Assembly (NCBI RefSeq): GCF_051020975.1
Contig: NW_027478159.1
Span: 6,526,501 to 6,590,500, forward strand
Direction of reading: 5' to 3'
Length of the DNA stretch: 64,000 nt
DNA from: Osmia lignaria lignaria
Lineage: Eukaryota; Arthropoda; Insecta; Hymenoptera; Megachilidae
In this document: piece by piece, positions 59,633 through 64,000 of the stretch
Layout: each line of letters starts with the position of its first letter
Numbering within the stretch: the first letter of the stretch is position 1
Translations under genes and position numbers: made by a program
The notes under the pieces: model-generated
The model's database searches: none
Seen by the model: the letters and a program-made list of their open reading frames with translations, nothing else
What the model was told of the DNA's origin: nothing

Positions 59633-62530
59633 TTGCCGATTCAGCTCAAAGGAACTGGCCTGACGGACATATTTCGAGATATTTCTTCTTCTTGTTGTTC
59701 TTCCTCTGCACAGCTAAGCTGGAAGTGGCATTTACAGCTCGCAATAGTGCAGAGTTATCTCAAAGAAAGGGGCCACGGTGTTTCTGTATCTCTATTATGT
59801 TGGTGCGGCTTCGGAACTTTTAAATATCTTGATATATCTCGAGAACTACGCATCTGATCAAAAAATATCATAGAACATAAAAAGTAGGAAACTTAATTCT
59901 CTACAAAAAAGGTCTCTTAACATTTTGCCATAGCTCGCTTCGTTTCCGAGATATTTGCAGATTTATCTCAAGGGAAGGGGCCTGACGGACATATTTCGAG
60001 ATATTTCTTCTTCTTGTTGTTCTTCTTCTGCACAGCTAAGCTGGAAGTGGCATTTGCGGCTCGCACTAGTGCGGAGTTATCTCAAAGAAAGGGGCCACGG
60101 TGTTTCTGTATCTCTATTATGTTGGTGCGGCTTCGGAACTTTTAAATATCTTGATATATCTCGAGAACTACGCATCTGATCAAAAAATATCATAGAACAT
60201 AAAAAGTAGGAAACTTAATTCTCTACAAAACAGGTCTCTTAACATTTTGCCATAGGTCGCTTCGTTTCCGAGATATTTGCAGATTTATCTCAAGGGAAGG
60301 GGCCTAACGGACATATTTCGAGATATTTCTTCTTCTTGTTGTCCTTCTTCTGCACAGCTAAACTGGAAGTGGCATTTCCAGCTCGCAATAGTGCAGAGTT
60401 ATCTCAAAGAGAGGGGCCACGGTGTTTCTGTATCTCTATTATGTTGGTGCGGCTTCGGAACTTTTAAATATCTCGATATATCTCGAAAACTACGCTTCGG
60501 ATCAAAAAATATCATAGAACATGAATAGTAGGAAACATAATTCTCTACAAAAAACGTCTCTTAACATTTTGCCATAGCTCGCTTCGTTTCCGAGATATGT
60601 GCAGATTTATTTCAAGGGAAGGGGCCTGACGGACATAATTCGAGATATTTCTTCTTCTTGTTGTTCTTCTTCTGCACAGCTAAGCTGGAAGTGGCATTTG
60701 CGGCTCGCACTAGTGCAGAGTTATCTCAACGAAAGGGGCCACGGTGTTTCTGTATCTCTATTATGTTGGTGCGGCTTCGGACCTTTTAAATATCTCGATA
60801 TATCTCGAAAACTACGCTTCTGATCAAAAAATATCATAGAACATAAATTGTAGGAAACATAATTCTCTACAAAAAAGGTATCTCAACATTTTGCCATAGC
60901 TCGCTTCGTTTCCGAGATATTTGCAGATATATCTCAAGGGAAGGGGCCTGACGGACATATTTCGAGATATTTCTTCTTCTTGTTGTTCTTCTTCTGCACA
61001 GCTAAGCTGGAAGTGGCATTTACAGCTCGCAATAGTGCAGAGTTATCTCAAAGAAAGGGGCCACGGTGTTTCTGTATCTCTATTATGTTGGTGCGTCTTC
61101 GGAACTTTTAAATATCTCGATATATCTCGAAAACTACGCTTCTGATCAAAAAATATCATAGAACATAAATTGTAGGAAACATAATTCTCTACAAAAAACG
61201 TCTCTTAACATTTTGCCATAGCTCGCTTCGTTTCCGAGATATTTGCAGATTCAGCTCAAAGGAACTGGCCTGACGGACATATTTCGAGATATTTCTTCTT
61301 CTTGTTGTTCTTCCTCTGCACAGCTAAGCTGGAAGTGGCATTTGCAGCTCGCAATAGTGCAGAGTTATCTCAAAGAAAGGGGCCACGGTGTTTCTGTATC
61401 CCTATTATGTTGGTGCGGCTTCGGAACTTTTAAATATCTCGATATATCTCGAAAACTACGCTTCTGATCAAAAAATATCATAGAACATAAATTGTAGGAA
61501 ACATAATTCTCTACAAAAAACGTCTCTTAACATTTTGCCATAGCTCGCTTCGTTTCCGAGATATTTGCAGATTCAGCTCAAAGGAACAGGCCTGACGGAC
61601 ATATTTCGAGATATTTCTTCTTCTTGCTGTTCTTCCTCTGCACAGCTAAGCTGGAAGTGGCATTTGCAGCTCGCAATAGTGCAGAGTTATCTCAAAGAAA
61701 GGGGCCACGGTGTTTCTGTATCTCTATTATGTTGGTGCGGCTTCGGAACTTTTAAATAACTTGATATATCTCGAGAACTACGCATCTGATCAAAAAATAT
61801 CATAGAACATAAAAAGTAGGAAACTTAATTCTCTACAAAAAAGGTCTCTTAACATTTTGCCATAGCTCGCTTCGTTTCCGAGATATGCGCAGATTTATCT
61901 CAAGGGAAGGGGCCTGACGGTCATATTTCGAGATATTTCTTCTTCTTGTTGTTCTTCTTCTGCACAGCTAAGCTGGAAGTGGCATTTGCGGCTCGCACTA
62001 GTGCAGGGTTATCTCAACGAAAGGGGCCACGGTGTTTCTGTATCTCTATTATGTTGGTGCGGCTTCGGAACTTTTAAATATCTTGATATATCTCGAGAAC
62101 TACGCATCTGATCAAAAAATATCATAGAAGATAAAAAGTAGGAAACTTAATTCTCTACAAAAAAGGTCTCTTAACATTTTGCCATAGCTCGCTTCGTTTC
62201 CGAGATATTTGCAGATTTATCTCAAGGGAAGGGGCCTGACGGACATATTTCGAGATATTTCTTCTTCTTGTTGTTCTTCTTCTGCACAGCTAAGCTGGAA
62301 GTGGCATTTGCGGCTCGCACTAGTGCAGAGTTATCTCAAAGAAAGGGGCCACGGTGTTTCTGTATCCCTATTATGTTGGTGCGGCTTCGGAACTTTTAAA
62401 TATCTCGATATATCTCGAAAACTACGCTTCTGATCAAAAAATATCATAGAACATAAATTGTAGGAAACATAATTCTCTACAAAAAAGGTCTCTTAACATT
62501 TTGTCATAGCTCGCTTCGTTTCCGAGATAT
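59633..62530 (+). repeat. Block IX: mixed monomers with GATATGTGCAG types
   Basis: Nine monomers. 60277 is an N type with TTGTCCTTC and CGCTTCGGATC, which removes the TGA. 60599 and 61887 are of the TATGTGCAG/TCAACGAAAGG type, like 54160 and 58989; 61887 has TATGCGCAG, so the TTG is lost, plus GACGGTCATA. 61565 carries TAA (AAATAACTTG) as 53838 and 58667 do. The order 61565-61887-62209 mirrors 53838-54160-54482 with more changes, an older copy of the same segment. Confidence 0.8.
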
Positions 62531-63818
62531 TTGCAGATATATCTCAAGGGAAGGGGCCTGACGGACATATTTCGAGATATTTCTTCTTCTTGTTGTTCTT
62601 CTTCTGCACAGCTAAACTGGAAGTGGCATTTCCAGCCCGCAATAGTGCAGAGTTATCTCAAAGAGAGGGGCCACGGTGTTTCTGTATCTCTATTATGTTG
62701 GTGCGGCTTCGGAACTTTTAAATATCTTGATATATCTCGAGAACTACGCATCTGATCAAAAAATATCATAGAAGATAAAAAGTAGGAAACTTAATTCTCT
62801 ACAAAAAAGGTCTCTTAACATTTTGCCATAGCTCGCTTCGTTTCCGAGATATTTGCCGATTCAGCTCAAAGGAACTGGCCTGACGGACATATTTCGAGAT
62901 ATTTCTTCTTCTTGTTGTTCTTCCTCTGCACAGCTAAGCTGGAAGTGGCATTTGCAGCTCGCAATAGTGCAGAGTTATCTCAAAGAAAGGGGCCACGGTG
63001 TTTCTGTATCCCTATTCTGTTGGTGCGGCTTCGGAACTTTTAAATATCTCGATATATCTCGAAAAATACGCTTCTGATCAAAAAATATCATAGAACATAA
63101 ATTGTAGGAAACATAATTCTCTACAAAAAACGTCTCTTAACATTTTGCCATAGCTCGCTTCGTTTCCGAGATATTTGCCGATTCAGCTCAAAGGAACTGG
63201 CCTGACGGACATATTTCGAGATATTTCTTCTTCTTGTTGTTCTTCCTCTGCACAGCTAAGCTGGAAGTGGCATTTGCAGCTCGCAATAGTGCAGAGTTAT
63301 CTCAAAGAAAGGGACCACGGTGTTTCTGTATCTCTATTATGTTGGTGCGGCTTCGAAACTTTTAAATATCTTGATATATCTCGAGAACTACGCATCTGAT
63401 CAAAAAATATCATAGAACATAAATTGTAGGAAACATAATTCTCTACAAAAAAGGTCTCTTAACATTTTGTCATAGCTCGCTTCGTTTCCGAGATATTTGC
63501 AGATATATCTCAAGGGAAGGGGCCTGACGGACATATTTCGAGATATTTCTTCTTCTTGTTGTTCTTCTTCTGCACAGCTAAACTGGAAGTGGCATTTCCA
63601 GCTCGCAATAGTGCAGGGTTATCTCAAAGAGAGGGGCCACGGTGTTTCTGTATCTCTATTATGTTGGTGCGGCTTCGGAACTTTTAAATATCTTGATATA
63701 TCTCGAGAACTACGCATCTGATCAAAAAATATCATAGAAGATAAAAAGTAGGAAACTTAATTCTCTACAAAAAAGGTCTCTTAACATTTTGCCATAGCTC
63801 GCTTCGTTTCCGAGATAT
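62531..63818 (+). repeat. 966-bp repeat at the right end
   Basis: 62531 and 63497 are both preceded by TTTTGTCATAGCTCG, start CAGATATATC, have the N-type centre and AAAGAGAGGGG, and end in GAAGATAAAAAG, 966 bp apart. Between them are two Q types with TTGCCGATTCAG (62853 with ATTCTGTTGG and GAAAAATACGC; 63175 with AGGGACCACGG and CTTCGAAAC). Confidence 0.82.
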
Positions 63819-64000
63819 TTGCAGATTCAGCTCAAAGGAACTGGCCTGACGGACATAGTTCGAGATATTTCTTCTTCTTCTTGTTCTTCCTCTGCACAGC
63901 TAAGCTGGAAGTGGCATTTGCAGCTCGCAATAGTGCAGAGTTATCTCAAAGAAAGGGGCCACGGTGTTTCTGTATCTCTATTATGTTGGTGCGGCTTCGG
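63819..64000 (+). repeat. Partial Q-type monomer at right window edge
   Basis: First 182 bp of a Q-type monomer, cut by the window end in GTGCGGCTTCGG. It has GACATAGTTCGAG and an altered pyrimidine tract (TTCTTCTTCTTGTTC), in which the TTGTTG centre has become TTCTTG. The array clearly continues. Confidence 0.95.

Larger units (their letters stand above)
1..64000 (+). repeat. 322-bp satellite DNA array filling the window
   Basis: The sequence consists of 198 complete monomers plus two partial ones, all in the same orientation and with no foreign insertion. Taking the TTGCAG/TTGCAT as monomer start, successive starts are 322 bp apart except at eleven places: seven intervals of 321 bp, two of 323 and two of 325. 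Monomers differ by scattered substitutions and keep the same landmarks throughout, for example GACGGACATATTTCGAGA, GGCCACGGTGTTTCTGTA and CTCGCTTCGTTTCCGAGA. The array continues beyond both window edges. Arrays of this kind are known from heterochromatin of eukaryotic chromosomes; which chromosomal domain this is cannot be told from sequence alone. I do not recognise the family by name. Confidence 0.98.

Noticed and set aside
62..63721. Nearly two hundred 74-84-codon plus-strand open frames as a tandem gene family
   Set aside because: They start at TTG in most copies, sit one per 322-bp monomer (not a multiple of 3), lack any visible promoter or splice context, contain stops or a frameshift in several copies, and encode low-complexity Ser/Cys-rich sequence from the TTC tract.
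1..64000. CRISPR array
   Set aside because: The repeats are contiguous 322-bp units with no unique spacers and no cas genes.
1..64000. Transposon origin (terminal repeats, target-site duplications, coding domains)
   Set aside because: No terminal inverted repeats, long terminal repeats, poly-A tails or transposase/reverse-transcriptase motifs are seen. A distant origin from a mobile element cannot be excluded without a database search.

Overview
The whole window is one uninterrupted block of satellite DNA. It is a head-to-tail array of a 322-bp monomer, all in one orientation: 198 full monomers (counting from the TTGCAG at position 62) plus a 61-bp partial at the left edge and a 182-bp partial at the right edge. 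I see no gene, RNA gene, transposon, CRISPR array or unique sequence anywhere in the 64 kb. The array runs off both ends. A counted reference monomer (16164-16485 apart from a few variant bases) has 126 G+C in 322 bp, about 39%. A tandem array of this size and uniformity with layered higher-order structure is what eukaryotic (peri)centromeric, subtelomeric or B/sex-chromosome heterochromatin looks like. An invertebrate host is a guess; no sequence feature identifies the species.

Layout by monomer variants. 62-8428: a mixed block with a 4-monomer higher-order repeat (HOR) of 1287 bp and five monomers sharing a 1-bp deletion (321 bp). 8429-16485: the most heterogeneous part, holding a 970-bp tandem duplication (10039-12300), a 965-bp local repeat (about 13160-14480) and recurrent 'VLT'-type monomers. 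16486-22281: 3-monomer (966 bp) repeats and shuffled blocks. 22282-33229: a clear HOR of five monomer types (called A-B-C-D-E here), present as 5-mers (1610 bp), 4-mers (1288 bp) and 3-mers (966 bp). 28722-45143: a very recent tandem duplication of about 8 kb (24 monomers in copy 1, 27 in copy 2). 45144-50939: a shortened third copy of its distal part, then mixed monomers. 50940-59632: a second large tandem duplication (12-mer of 3864 bp, then a 15-mer of 4829 bp). 59633-64000: mixed monomers ending in a 966-bp repeat.

Nearly all length changes are in steps of whole monomers. The breakpoints fall inside hybrid monomers that join the 5' part of one variant to the 3' part of another without loss of phase. 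This is the signature of in-register unequal crossing-over or break-induced copying on several scales (322 bp, about 1-1.6 kb, 3.5-4.8 kb, 8 kb). The monomer also carries an older internal duplication: two 26-bp segments 114 bp apart, matching at 23 of 26 positions in the common monomer type.

Every monomer holds a 74-codon open frame from a TTG, and some hold a 76-codon antisense frame from an ATG. I treat both as by-products of the repeat: 322 is not a multiple of 3, most sense frames lack an ATG, several copies are broken, and the antisense frame opens or closes with one HOR-linked base change. No new gene system is visible. The interest lies in the nested HOR architecture and its traceable recombination junctions.
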